Of a stretch of DNA of 59,204 bases, positions 10,432 to 18,262 are shown piece after piece. Below the pieces are notes generated by a model. The model made no database searches. It was not told the origin of the DNA and saw only the letters and a list, made by a program, of their open reading frames with translations. Made by a program: the position numbers and the translations under genes. Origin of the DNA: Sphingobacterium lumbrici (GTDB taxonomy: Bacteria; Bacteroidota; Bacteroidia; Sphingobacteriales; Sphingobacteriaceae); contig NZ_SRZY01000003.1 of the NCBI RefSeq assembly GCF_006476045.1, positions 1 through 59,204 of the forward strand, given 5' to 3'. Position 1 is the stretch's first letter. Every line of letters starts with the position of its first letter.

Positions 10432-11307
10432 TTAAAGTGCTTCAATTGTAATTACTGGTTTACCTGGTTTCGGTGTCACCTGAATAACTGTCGGAGTAAC
10501 TTCACCTAAAGCATCAGTATATGGACCAGATTCTTTAACAGTATAATCCACCGCCACATAATAATTCCAGCTACCTACCGCTGCATCTCCAGGGTTGACT
10601 AAAGTATATACATTACTTGAGGTGCTTGTTGAAATTGGCGTATCATTAGCAAAATCTGGCGTTTCACCGTCCTCTACCTTATACCAACGATAGCGCAATT
10701 CAAAATCACCAATTACAGGATTATTGTATGCGTCAGGTCTCTGAGTATTAAATGGTGTACCGGCATCGAATACAACAGTAGCTGTTAAACTATTGTTATC
10801 TGTAGGTAAATCATCCGCACAATAAATATCTGATGCTAAATCAGACGAAACGGTAACTGTTAATAGTGGCAAAACAAATACTGTAAACTCCTCTGGTACT
10901 GTAGAACAGATATCGCCAGAAGTTTCACCGATAGCCATAAACGTATAAAAACCCGGCTTCAACCCTGTCACTGTCAACTCACTATTTGACGCCCCTCCAA
11001 CAACCGGCTCATCGTCCAACTCTAAGTCAGGCAAATCTCCCAAACCACCATCTGCCTTTTTAAAATACCATTTTATTTCATCGAACGTCACGTCTGCAAC
11101 ACCATCGATCGCTGAACTCGTCGTGGAAGCTGTCAATTTAAAACTCGAGCTTTCATGCGCAAAAATTGCTTCCGTTCCGTCTCCACTTAAATTAGGTGCA
11201 AGTGCCCCTTGCACACCTGGAGCAATCAATTGTGCTGAGGCATTTACCCCAATGATTAAAAGCAAGGCTACCAAGCCGACTTTCATCCTTTCCATCTTGT
11301 TTTTCAT
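10432..11307 (-). CDS. Secreted Ig-like repeat protein of unknown function
   Basis: A 291-residue protein with a signal peptide (MKVGLVALLLIIGVNASAQ, residues ~8-26). The body is Ser/Thr- and Asp-rich beta structure with at least two Ig-like segments (IKWYFKKADGG..., YTFMAIGETSGDIC, LRYRWYKVEDG). There is no recognisable type IX C-terminal domain. It ends with a PKPGKPVITI tail that closely resembles the end of the upstream 475-residue protein. It is the middle gene of a minus-strand operon-like run (63 bp after the upstream stop, 30 bp before the next start). Function unknown; probably a surface or secreted partner of the adhesin. The ATG at 11307 sits inside a short repeated sequence. Confidence 0.75.
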   Translation of the reverse strand: MKNKMERMKVGLVALLLIIGVNASAQLIAPGVQGALAPNLSGDGTEAIFAHESSSFKLTASTTSSAIDGVADVTFDEIKWYFKKADGGLGDLPDLELDDEPVVGGASNSELTVTGLKPGFYTFMAIGETSGDICSTVPEEFTVFVLPLLTVTVSSDLASDIYCADDLPTDNNSLTATVVFDAGTPFNTQRPDAYNNPVIGDFELRYRWYKVEDGETPDFANDTPISTSTSSNVYTLVNPGDAAVGSWNYYVAVDYTVKESGPYTDALGEVTPTVIQVTPKPGKPVITIEAL

Positions 11308-11378
11308 ATTGATTAATTTTAATTGTTTTTAATATTGATTATATTGTTTTTCATATTGATTATATTGTTTTTAATTGA
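11305..11378 (-). repeat. Duplicated translation-initiation sequence between two surface-protein genes
   Basis: On the minus strand the string AATCAATATGAAAAACAA occurs twice, once at the true start (ATG 11307) and once at ATG 11354. Related ATCAAT and AAAAACAAT segments lie around them. The upstream copy opens an 11-codon frame ending at 11319. Confidence 0.7.
11319..11354 (-). CDS. Possible 11-residue leader ORF
   Basis: ATG at 11354 starts MKNNIINIKNN and stops at 11319, 11 bp before the start of the 291-residue gene. Its start context is identical to that of the downstream gene. It is probably a by-product of a duplication but could act as a translational leader. No independent coding evidence exists. 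Confidence 0.2.
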   Translation of the reverse strand: MKNNIINIKNN

Positions 11379-12798
11379 TAACATCTGAAATAGTAAGGTG
11401 AGGCTTGCCGGGCTTCGGAAAAATCTGAATACTAAAGGATTTCTCCTCCCCTTCGCAACCCGTAGCAGAATTCCGAACTGATATTTTACCGGTATATGTC
11501 CCCGGTTCCGCACTGACAGGGATAGCAACATTGATATCATCTCCTGATAAAGCAGGCCCGGGCCAACCTGAAACATTAACAAACGACCCCGGTGTACCGT
11601 CATCCCAAGTCAACTTATATTGATTTCCACCATTTGTAACCGAATAAGGAAGTATAGCGACAGTCTCCCCTTCACAAATCGCAGCATTTGATAGTATTGT
11701 AAGCACCGGAAGCGGATTGACCGTGACTGTTACTTCGTTACTATATGAGCTACACGCTACGCCACTCTGAGTTCCAGTTGCAACCCTTCTGAACATAGTC
11801 GTTTCAAACAGTGGAGGCGGTTGATAATCTTTATAAGTACCAACAAAAGGGCTACCTCCTGCACCGACAATATCTTCCCAATCTCCGGAAGTTTTGCGCT
11901 GCCACTGCAAAAGGTCAACATCAAAATTAAGATCAGCAATAAGCTTTTGCGGAGTCCCCCCTTCACATATAGTCTGGTCACCACTTTGTATCTCGTTATT
12001 TGTAATTTTGTTACGTCTAATCACAATTGGCCACCGTGCTGACCTATACTTATTATCTTCCCAAGCTTCTAACCAATATTCTTCCACACCGTCCATCGTC
12101 TCCCAATGCGACTCAATAGTAACGGTATCAGATGTAATATCTGAACCAATCTGATACCCTCCGGTCTGTGCATCGTACAAACGATAAGAATATCCAGGCT
12201 TATGATTAGAAACTTCAACAAATCCACCTTCACCCTCACAAAGTGTCACGTCCGGAACATCAGGAGGGGCTATATAGAACAAATAATAATAGTCTGCTTG
12301 TTTACCGAGACCTAATCCTCCATGCTCAAGTTTAAGTCCATCAAATTCTACATTATCACCTGAAATAAAAAACTCAAATTCGACCGGTTCATTTGCGGTC
12401 AACGTACCCAATAAACCTAATAACGTTCCATTTGAGAGCGATGTACCAACATTTCCTGCTAAATTAGTATTAGTCTTAGACAGTGTAGTCGTTCCCAATA
12501 AATCTAATAACGCGGCAGGGGGAGTAAACTTTATATAAACAGGAGATTTAGGTAAAGGTTCTTGACCAACAGGAAACCTAACAGATTGCCATGCAGACCC
12601 CAAAAGTGGTGATATAATCCTAGAATAATCCGTTAAAGGATCAGTATAAGCATTCGGACGATTTTGCACATTACCAGCAGCACTAATAACATCTCTGCTA
12701 CCGTAAACCCGATTATTCTGCCCATAGCCAACCTGCGCCATTGCTAAAAACAGCAATAGACTAATACCCAGTCTTGCAAGCCCACACGCTCTCATCAC
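11371..12798 (-). CDS. Secreted protein with adhesin-like module and Ig-like repeats
   Basis: A 475-residue protein with a signal peptide (LGISLLLFLAMAQVGYGQ). Residues ~30-185 resemble the second module type of the giant adhesin (NAYTDPLTDYSRIISPL, VYIKFTPP, FDGLKLEHGG). Residues ~185-455 hold Cys-containing Ig-like repeats with LCEGEGGFVEV, ICEGGTPQKL and ICEGETVAIL motifs, typical of Bacteroidota SprB-like Ig domains. The C-terminus ends in PKPGKPHLTI and no sorting domain is visible. It is the first gene of the minus-strand surface cluster. The shared module suggests it and the adhesin bind similar ligands or assemble together (inference). Confidence 0.75.
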   Translation of the reverse strand: MMRACGLARLGISLLLFLAMAQVGYGQNNRVYGSRDVISAAGNVQNRPNAYTDPLTDYSRIISPLLGSAWQSVRFPVGQEPLPKSPVYIKFTPPAALLDLLGTTTLSKTNTNLAGNVGTSLSNGTLLGLLGTLTANEPVEFEFFISGDNVEFDGLKLEHGGLGLGKQADYYYLFYIAPPDVPDVTLCEGEGGFVEVSNHKPGYSYRLYDAQTGGYQIGSDITSDTVTIESHWETMDGVEEYWLEAWEDNKYRSARWPIVIRRNKITNNEIQSGDQTICEGGTPQKLIADLNFDVDLLQWQRKTSGDWEDIVGAGGSPFVGTYKDYQPPPLFETTMFRRVATGTQSGVACSSYSNEVTVTVNPLPVLTILSNAAICEGETVAILPYSVTNGGNQYKLTWDDGTPGSFVNVSGWPGPALSGDDINVAIPVSAEPGTYTGKISVRNSATGCEGEEKSFSIQIFPKPGKPHLTISDVIN

Positions 12799-12904
12799 GA
12801 TTAAAAAAAATGAATTAAAAAATTAATTCCGGTTTGTAAATAATGTCTTTCATAAGGATAGTAGGGTCATTTTTATTCTTGAACACCTTACTCAATATCC
12901 GAGC

Positions 12905-12912
12905 CAAATATA
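12905..12912 (-). promoter_or_regulatory. Candidate -7 element (TATATTTG) for the surface-protein operon
   Basis: Minus-strand TATATTTG matches TAnnTTTG about 107 nt upstream of the ATG at 12798. No clear -33 TTTG is present at 19-nt spacing, so the call is tentative. Confidence 0.35.
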
Positions 12913-13361
12913 GAAATATTGTTCAATTTAAAGAACCTATTTTTTGTTAATTGATTAGACATTAGGGCAACAAATGAGACTTCCATATTTAACAAACTAA
13001 TAAACAGCCATTTAACACATACACCATGAAACAAAAAAGAAGAAAAAAAGCAACCGCCTACGGCCAATATAATACCCTAAGCAGTAAATAATGCACCTTG
13101 GGCACTAAAAAAACATCCTTGGCGGTATATTGATCGTACCGTTTGGTAGCGCGTATATGGAAAAAGTCGAAGCATCTATAACCAGATTGTTAGATCCCTG
13201 ACTGCCGTCAGCGATCTGTAAACTATGCCTTTCTGTGCAGCGAACAGATACTTATTCGTCAATACTTATTCCTAAGGTACTCATGAGCTTGCTTCGCGCG
13301 GTTCGGCAAGCCTCAGTATGACAATTAAATTCCCTTATCTTATTTTGTCATCCCGACTTTG
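12913..13361. other. Intergenic region with dispersed-repeat fragments, no gene seen
   Basis: No convincing gene. Segment 13213-13250 (GATCTGTAAACTATGCC then TTTCTG..CAGCGAACAGA) repeats almost exactly at 16938-16975 and again about 120 bp further on. From 13347 the sequence GTCATCCCGACTTTGG matches starts of the same repeat family at 16842, 16899 and 17021. Confidence 0.6.
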
Positions 13362-13408
13362 GTCTCCGGTCTGTATCGGGGAAGTAAAAAAGTCGCAACT
13401 CCATTTTT
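13362..13408. repeat. 47-bp direct repeat, left copy flanking the toxin-antitoxin pair
   Basis: This matches 14171-14217 in the same orientation with one difference in 47 positions (TCCGGTC versus TCCGATC). It shares the core CTGTATCGGGGAAGTAAA followed by AAAGTCGCAACTCC. The two copies bracket the toxin and antitoxin genes. Confidence 0.85.
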
Positions 13409-13442
13409 CTCCAGGTAGGTTATATGACATTTGAGCTGAAGG

Positions 13443-13844
13443 TTATTTGAAACTGTACAGGTTCAGACCTTTTATAAACTTAAAATCCCGTATATTGTAG
13501 GTAAATAATTTAAGCCCGGTTTCAAGAGAGGTAGCCGCTATCAAAGCGTCGGGAATTGCCAATCCATGGCTAAGATGATACGTATTTAATAGTTCGATTG
13601 TTCGGATGGTTATTTCAGGACTCAAAAGGATGGTGTCCAACCTTTTTAATTTCTTTGCAACCTGTTGGCTATGCTCCTTATGGAGAGTGCCTTTAATCAT
13701 TTCCATTTTACTAATGGCCGAAATCAAGATGTTGTCTATCCCAATCTCATTTATGGTAGCAGTGGTTTGCGAATGGCGGGCTTTTTTCTCATCGAAGAAT
13801 TCAATGAGGACATCGGTATCACAGATTACCTTTTGCGTTGCCAT
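13443..13844 (-). CDS. PIN-domain (VapC-like) toxin
   Basis: A 133-residue protein of the PIN ribonuclease fold. The acidic catalytic residues expected of VapC are in place: Asp9 (in ICDTD), Glu48 (in KMEMIKG), Asp99 (in IPDALIAA) and Asp120 (in YNIRDF). Family knowledge: VapC toxins cut tRNA or rRNA and are neutralised by a cognate antitoxin encoded just upstream. Here the toxin start overlaps the end of the upstream small gene by 19 bp, the usual arrangement for translational coupling. Its RNA target cannot be told from sequence. Confidence 0.85.
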   Translation of the reverse strand: MATQKVICDTDVLIEFFDEKKARHSQTTATINEIGIDNILISAISKMEMIKGTLHKEHSQQVAKKLKRLDTILLSPEITIRTIELLNTYHLSHGLAIPDALIAATSLETGLKLFTYNIRDFKFIKGLNLYSFK

Positions 13845-14074
13845 GCCGATTCTCGTAAGGTTTTAGCATCAATATCCTCACCTGTGAAAATAGTGGTCAA
13901 GTCCTGCATATCAATCTTTGGATCCCCGCTTTCAACAGGGATGCCATTGATATGGTAAACCTCTTTTTTTCCTGTTCTTTCGGGATTAGCAATGGTAAAG
14001 CCCAAGTATTCACCTAAAGCAGTCAACGCTTTTAACGTTTTCCGGTTTTTATATTTTATAACCACTTCGTGCAT
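13826..14074 (-). CDS. Probable antitoxin partner of the PIN toxin
   Basis: This small protein overlaps the toxin start by 19 bp. The frame opens at 14107, but the ATG at 14074 (MHEVVIKYKNRKTLKAL) has the better A/G-rich upstream context and gives 82 residues. The N-terminal half looks like a beta strand plus helix. The C-terminal part (DMQDLTTIFTGEDIDAKTLR) looks like a flexible toxin-binding tail. I recognise no named DNA-binding fold with certainty; the role is inferred mainly from position. Confidence 0.65.
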   Translation of the reverse strand: MHEVVIKYKNRKTLKALTALGEYLGFTIANPERTGKKEVYHINGIPVESGDPKIDMQDLTTIFTGEDIDAKTLRESAWQRKR

Positions 14075-14170
14075 AACCTTTTCTTTTTCTATTATCAAAG
14101 ATACCAATTTTTGATTAAATCAGAAACTCCACAAATCCAACGAGTATCATAGAGAAATAAAAAATCCGTT

Positions 14171-14217
14171 GTCTCCGATCTGTATCGGGGAAGTAAAAAA
14201 GTCGCAACTCCATTTTT
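14171..14217. repeat. 47-bp direct repeat, right copy flanking the toxin-antitoxin pair
   Basis: Partner of 13362-13408. The pair makes an 809-bp repeat-to-repeat interval holding just the two toxin-antitoxin genes. This is consistent with gain or loss by recombination between repeats. Confidence 0.85.
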
Positions 14218-14241
14218 TTCTTACGTAAAACCTTAATCATT

Positions 14242-14411
14242 TATAGCTCATTTTTGTTCGATTTATAGCTCAAAATAGCCTTTTTTTGAGCTATATTGAG
14301 AATATGTCTGAGCTATATTAATTTTTAGAGGAATATATAGCTCATTTACTATTAAAATACAGATCAATTTTCCCTAATATTGAGCTATATTTGTCATTGG
14401 GTTGAGCTATA
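14242..14411. promoter_or_regulatory. Seven-site operator-like array (TGAGCTATA / TATAGCTCA) upstream of the Fic gene
   Basis: Exact 9-bp copies lie at 14242-14250, 14264-14272, 14287-14295, 14309-14317, 14336-14344, 14381-14389 and 14403-14411. Three read TATAGCTCA (copies 1, 2 and 5) and four read TGAGCTATA. Start-to-start distances are 22, 23, 22, 27, 45 and 22 bp, i.e. about two helical turns with one missing site. The last two copies overlap and follow the putative -7 element. The array is best read as a cooperative binding site for a repressor, perhaps the winged-helix domain of the Fic protein itself (inference). Confidence 0.8.
14386..14393 (+). promoter_or_regulatory. Probable -7 element (TATATTTG) of the Fic gene
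   Basis: TATATTTG fits TAnnTTTG 36 bp before the ATG at 14430 and overlaps the sixth TGAGCTATA copy. A protein bound there would block transcription. No clear -33 element was found. Confidence 0.55.
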
Positions 14412-14429
14412 AATTAAATACGTTGATGT

Positions 14430-15464
14430 ATGGAACTAACAAATAAAATACTCCAATATATAAAAGAACACCCGGCAAGTTCTTCAAGTGAGATACATGA
14501 AGGCTTAGGTTTAGAAATTGGATATGCCACCCTAAAGAGGGCACTGTCAAAGCTTGTTACAGCCGAAATGGCAGTTGCTCAAGGTAAATTAAAAGGCACA
14601 AAATATTTTATAAGCCCTTCTTATGAACTGCTTTATCCAATTGATATGGAAGAATATTTTCAAAAGGAGGTGGATGAAAGGCAAATACTTGACCGTTTCA
14701 ATTTAGCGTTAATTCCAAGTGTACTGAGCGATATTTCTATCTTTACGGAGGCAGAAAAAGGTCAATTGCAATTACTACAGGAGCGGTTCAAGAATAATAT
14801 TGCCCATTTATCAGACATAGAATATAATAAAGAGCTTGAACGGCTTGCTATTGACCTAAGTTGGAAGTCTTCACAGATAGAGGGAAACACCTATTCACTT
14901 TTGGAGACAGAACGCTTGTTAAAGGAAAAAGAGACGGCTGCCGGTAAACCAAAAGACGATGCTACTATGTTATTGAACCACAAAGAAGCAATTAACTTTA
15001 TAGTAGCAAACCCAGACTATGTTGTTCCATTGGTTACCTCGGGAATAGAAGACATTCACAGCATCCTGATCAAGAACCTTGGCGTTGACCGTAATATTAG
15101 GCAACGACGGGTGGGTATATCCGGAACCAACTATGTACCTCTTGATAACGAACATCAGATTAGGGACGCATTGAACGAAATGTGCAAATTGGTCAACGAC
15201 AAAGAAAGTGTTTTTGAAAAAGCATTCTTAGCCCTTGTTCTTCTATCTTATATCCAGCCTTTTGTGGATGGAAATAAACGTACGGCACGTATAATTAGCA
15301 ATGCCATATTAATTGCACATAGTTACTGCCCAGTGTCATTCAGAACAGTTGACTCCATCGAATATAAGAAGGCCATGCTTTTATTCTACGAGCAGAATAA
15401 CATAAGCGCTTTAAAGGATATGTTTAAGGAACAGTATGAATTTGCAGTAAATACTTATTTTTAA
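14430..15464 (+). CDS. Winged-helix Fic family protein with Gln in place of the catalytic His
   Basis: A 344-residue protein. Residues 1-~75 form a winged helix-turn-helix (SSSEIHEGLGLEIGYATLKRAL). The Fic fold covers ~115-335. An inhibitory-type motif SSQIEGN (S/TxxxEG/N) lies near residue 151, placing it with Fic proteins whose inhibitory helix precedes the active site. The signature reads IQPFVDGNKRTAR where the consensus is HPFxxGNxR, so the catalytic His is Gln (codon CAG) while the GN.R anion-binding residues remain. Family knowledge: Fic enzymes usually transfer AMP to hydroxyl side chains. Loss of His predicts weak or altered activity, possibly a regulatory role. I recall other Fic homologues with QPF variants, so this may be a clade trait rather than decay. 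It is preceded by an array of seven sites. Confidence 0.88.
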   Translation: MELTNKILQYIKEHPASSSSEIHEGLGLEIGYATLKRALSKLVTAEMAVAQGKLKGTKYFISPSYELLYPIDMEEYFQKEVDERQILDRFNLALIPSVLSDISIFTEAEKGQLQLLQERFKNNIAHLSDIEYNKELERLAIDLSWKSSQIEGNTYSLLETERLLKEKETAAGKPKDDATMLLNHKEAINFIVANPDYVVPLVTSGIEDIHSILIKNLGVDRNIRQRRVGISGTNYVPLDNEHQIRDALNEMCKLVNDKESVFEKAFLALVLLSYIQPFVDGNKRTARIISNAILIAHSYCPVSFRTVDSIEYKKAMLLFYEQNNISALKDMFKEQYEFAVNTYF

Positions 15465-15537
15465 TTTCTTACAAATTGGAACGGTACGATAAATATATTT
15501 AACAATTGAAGAGGTAAATGACAGAAAGCTTAACACC

Positions 15538-16734
15538 CTAAATATCCTGCGCAATAGCAAAGCCGGCAGCCCAGGCCCACTGGAAATTATATCCACCAAG
15601 CCACCCCGTGATATCTACCGCTTCTCCGCCAATATAGAGGCCGGGAAAGTTTTTGGCTTCCAATGTTTTGGGTTTTAGCTCGTCTGTAGCGATACCGCCG
15701 CGCATGACTTCCGCCTTATCGTATCCCTTATCGCCCGCAGGCTTCACCTTAAAGGCATGTATGGTCTCGACAATACGTTTTGCATCTGCTTTCCCGAGCG
15801 AAGCGATCTTCGTGTCGATGGGTAAAAACTTAGCCAGGGCATCGACCATTTTGCGGGTAAAATAATCGTGCAACAGCTGCCCGATGGTTCGCTTGCCGCC
15901 AAGTTCACGTTCCCGCCTGATGAGTTCTTCCAGTTTAAACTTGGGCAACAGATCTACGGTAAAGGTCTCCCCTGCCCTCCAATAGGAAGAAATCTGTAAT
16001 ATAGCCGGGCCGCTCAACCCCCAGTGCGTAAAGAGGATATTCTCCTCGAAAGAAATACGATCATTATAAACCCGTGCAAAAACTGAATTGCCCGACAGGG
16101 AGGCATACCATTCGGCATCTTTACCTGTAATGGTAAGTGGTACCAGCGCGGGAGCGGTAGCGACTACCTGTACACCTAGCTTTCGTGCCGTACGCAGGGC
16201 AAAATCCGAAGCCCCCAATTTGGCTACGGGCAATCCCCCCGAAGCAAGTACGACCTTCTTGGCATGGAGCACCTGTTCCTGACCTCCTCGCTCGATCGTA
16301 ATGGTATATCCGCCTACAGACTGATCGACAGATTTTACCAGGGTATCTAACCAAAGATCCTGCCCTGTATCATAGAGCAACTTTGTAAATACAGCGACAA
16401 TATCCCTGGCTTTATTGGTTGTCGGGAACAGCTGTCCAAGGGTTTTTTCTTCTCCTCCTATGCCTCCGAAATCTGCGAAGAAACGTATCGTATCGTCTAC
16501 GGTCCACTGTGCAAATACGGCATTCAGAAATTGCGGATTCTCTGATACGAAATTGTCGACAGAGGTGTACAGGTTGGTGAAATTACAGCGACCGCCACCG
16601 GAGATCAAAATCTTGGCTCCGGGTTTATCGTTGCGCTCCAACAGGAGTGTCTTCTTACCCAACAAACCGGCTTGTGCGGCACACATGAGCCCGCAGGCTC
16701 CTGCTCCTATGATAATTGCGTCGTAATTTTTCAA
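15538..16734 (-). CDS. NAD(P)/FAD-dependent flavoprotein of the HI0933/YhiN (BaiN-like) family
   Basis: A 398-residue protein close to the usual family length. It opens with a Rossmann FAD site (IIIGAGACGLMCAAQAG) and the family hallmark ISGGGRCNFTN near residue 46. It carries a mid-protein insert domain, VLASGG, and a C-terminal IGGEAVDITGWLGGYNFQWAWAAG motif that completes the FAD site. Family knowledge: these cytoplasmic flavoproteins are widespread and mostly uncharacterised, although some reduce unsaturated bile-acid intermediates. It converges on the Fic gene and stands alone with no operon partner. Confidence 0.9.
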   Translation of the reverse strand: MKNYDAIIIGAGACGLMCAAQAGLLGKKTLLLERNDKPGAKILISGGGRCNFTNLYTSVDNFVSENPQFLNAVFAQWTVDDTIRFFADFGGIGGEEKTLGQLFPTTNKARDIVAVFTKLLYDTGQDLWLDTLVKSVDQSVGGYTITIERGGQEQVLHAKKVVLASGGLPVAKLGASDFALRTARKLGVQVVATAPALVPLTITGKDAEWYASLSGNSVFARVYNDRISFEENILFTHWGLSGPAILQISSYWRAGETFTVDLLPKFKLEELIRRERELGGKRTIGQLLHDYFTRKMVDALAKFLPIDTKIASLGKADAKRIVETIHAFKVKPAGDKGYDKAEVMRGGIATDELKPKTLEAKNFPGLYIGGEAVDITGWLGGYNFQWAWAAGFAIAQDI

Positions 16735-16779
16735 ATTAAAAAGTTAAAAGTTAAAAATGAAAACAAAATCCACTCAGAT

Positions 16780-17176
16780 AATCAAGTCTTTAGATCCTTC
16801 GATAAATCTCAGGATGACAATTAAATTCCCTTATCTTTTTTGTCATCCCGACTTTGGAGGCCTGCCTGACGGCCAATGTCGTTAAGTTAGCACGTTTTGT
16901 CATCCCGACTTTGGAGACCTGCCTGACGGCAGTCAGGGATCTGTAAACTATGCCTTTCTGAGAAGCGAACAGATCCTTCGATAAATCTCAGGATGACAAT
17001 TAAATTTCCTTATCTTTTTTGTCATCCCGACTTTGGAGGCCTGCCTGACGGCAGTCAGGGATCTGTAAACTATGCCTTTCTGAGAAGCGAACAGATCCTT
17101 CGATAAATCTCAGGATGACAAAAAAGAACGATTTAGTTCTTAACTTAACGACATTGGCCTGACGGCAGTCAGGTAT
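16780..17176. repeat. Cluster of dispersed palindromic repeats with a 19-bp flanking inverted repeat
   Basis: Units starting GTCATCCCGACTTTGGAG occur at 16842, 16899 and 17021 (period 122 bp for the last two). Each full unit ends with a segment containing CTCAGGATGAC. The full units include CTGCCTGACGGCAGTCAGG and GATCTGTAAACTATGCC. A perfect 19-bp inverted pair, GGCCAATGTCGTTAAGTTA at 16871-16889 and its complement at 17141-17159, encloses two of the units. Fragments recur at 13213-13250 and 13347. No ORF. Probably a non-autonomous or REP-type element. Confidence 0.75.
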
Positions 17177-18262
17177 CTAAACCACACCCTGGGAAATCAA
17201 CTCCCCTTTCAGCGGAATAGTGCGCTGCCCGGCTGCCGATTGCTCTGCCAGCTCCAGGATACGGATTACATCACGTGCCTGCTCCGGTTTTACAAAAAGT
17301 TCCGCTCCTCCTTTTAAAACAGCTACCATATTGGCATAAAAATCCTGACCAGCCCCCACTTCACTCGGCACCAGCTCTTCCACATCTGCACCGTTTTCAA
17401 GCAAGGCCAGCTTGCCGAACGAGGCTTCATCCTCCTGCCCCCAATTGCTTATACGGTGGGGCATAGCACCCTCCCGAAGGAGTGCTTCCTGCGGGTCTAC
17501 CCCTCCTTTGATAAATGTCCCATTCATACCAAACAGGCTATACCGCGGGGTGGCTGCTTTAGCCAGCATCTGCCCTTTGAGGGACACCTTTAGCCGGGGA
17601 TAAGACAGGATAAATTCAAAATCATCAATAGCCTTGGCGCCGTCGCGCTGTACCCTCAGGTCGGCAAACACAGACTCAGGCTGCCCGAACAACTGCAATG
17701 CCTGATCGATAAGATGTGCCCCCAGGTCGTAATGTATCCCCGAACCGGGCAAGTTCTCCTCACGCCAGGCTCCCGGCCGAAGGAAGTTACGAAAGCGGTC
17801 GTAACGCGCCTCGTAGTTGACCAATCTACCTAAGCGGCCTGAAGAAATAACTTTTTTCACGGTCTTAAAATCCGAATGAAAACGGGCATTGTGATGTACC
17901 GACAGCAACAGCCCCTTTGACTTTGCCAGGGCGATCAGCTCATCCGCTTCTGCCGAGGTATTGGTAAATGGCTTCTCTACAACGACATGCTTACCAGCTT
18001 CCAACGCGCTTTTCGCCAACGAAAAATGCACGTCATTCGAAGTCGCCACGACAACCAGATCCACCTCCGGATCAGCAATAATGTCCTCTGCCGACAAAAC
18101 CCCGATGGCATCGGGATACCGCTCGGCCAGTAGCTGCTGTTGCCCGGGCTTCCGTGCTGTTACTTTATATAATTCCAGATCGGGATTCCCGGCGATAAAA
18201 GGGGCATGAAATACATGCCCTCCAATAGAGAATCCGATGAGTCCTACTTTGATTTTGTTCAT
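17177..18262 (-). CDS. Gfo/Idh/MocA family oxidoreductase
   Basis: A 361-residue protein with an N-terminal NAD(P)-binding fold (KVGLIGFSIGGHVFHAPFI) and the family signature VVVEKPFTNT near residue 92. The second domain has the typical dimer and substrate region (SGIHYDLGAHLIDQALQLFG), where the His-containing GIHYDLGAHL segment supplies catalytic residues. Family knowledge: these enzymes oxidise or reduce sugars and related polyols. The substrate is not predictable here. It is closest in look to the YdgJ/YvaA-like subgroup. It is a single gene, flanked by repeats on both sides. Confidence 0.9.
   Translation of the reverse strand: MNKIKVGLIGFSIGGHVFHAPFIAGNPDLELYKVTARKPGQQQLLAERYPDAIGVLSAEDIIADPEVDLVVVATSNDVHFSLAKSALEAGKHVVVEKPFTNTSAEADELIALAKSKGLLLSVHHNARFHSDFKTVKKVISSGRLGRLVNYEARYDRFRNFLRPGAWREENLPGSGIHYDLGAHLIDQALQLFGQPESVFADLRVQRDGAKAIDDFEFILSYPRLKVSLKGQMLAKAATPRYSLFGMNGTFIKGGVDPQEALLREGAMPHRISNWGQEDEASFGKLALLENGADVEELVPSEVGAGQDFYANMVAVLKGGAELFVKPEQARDVIRILELAEQSAAGQRTIPLKGELISQGVV

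Noticed and set aside
16842..17159. CRISPR-like interpretation of the repeats
   Set aside because: Units are ~120 bp with only two or three copies, no short direct repeats with unique spacers, and no cas genes.
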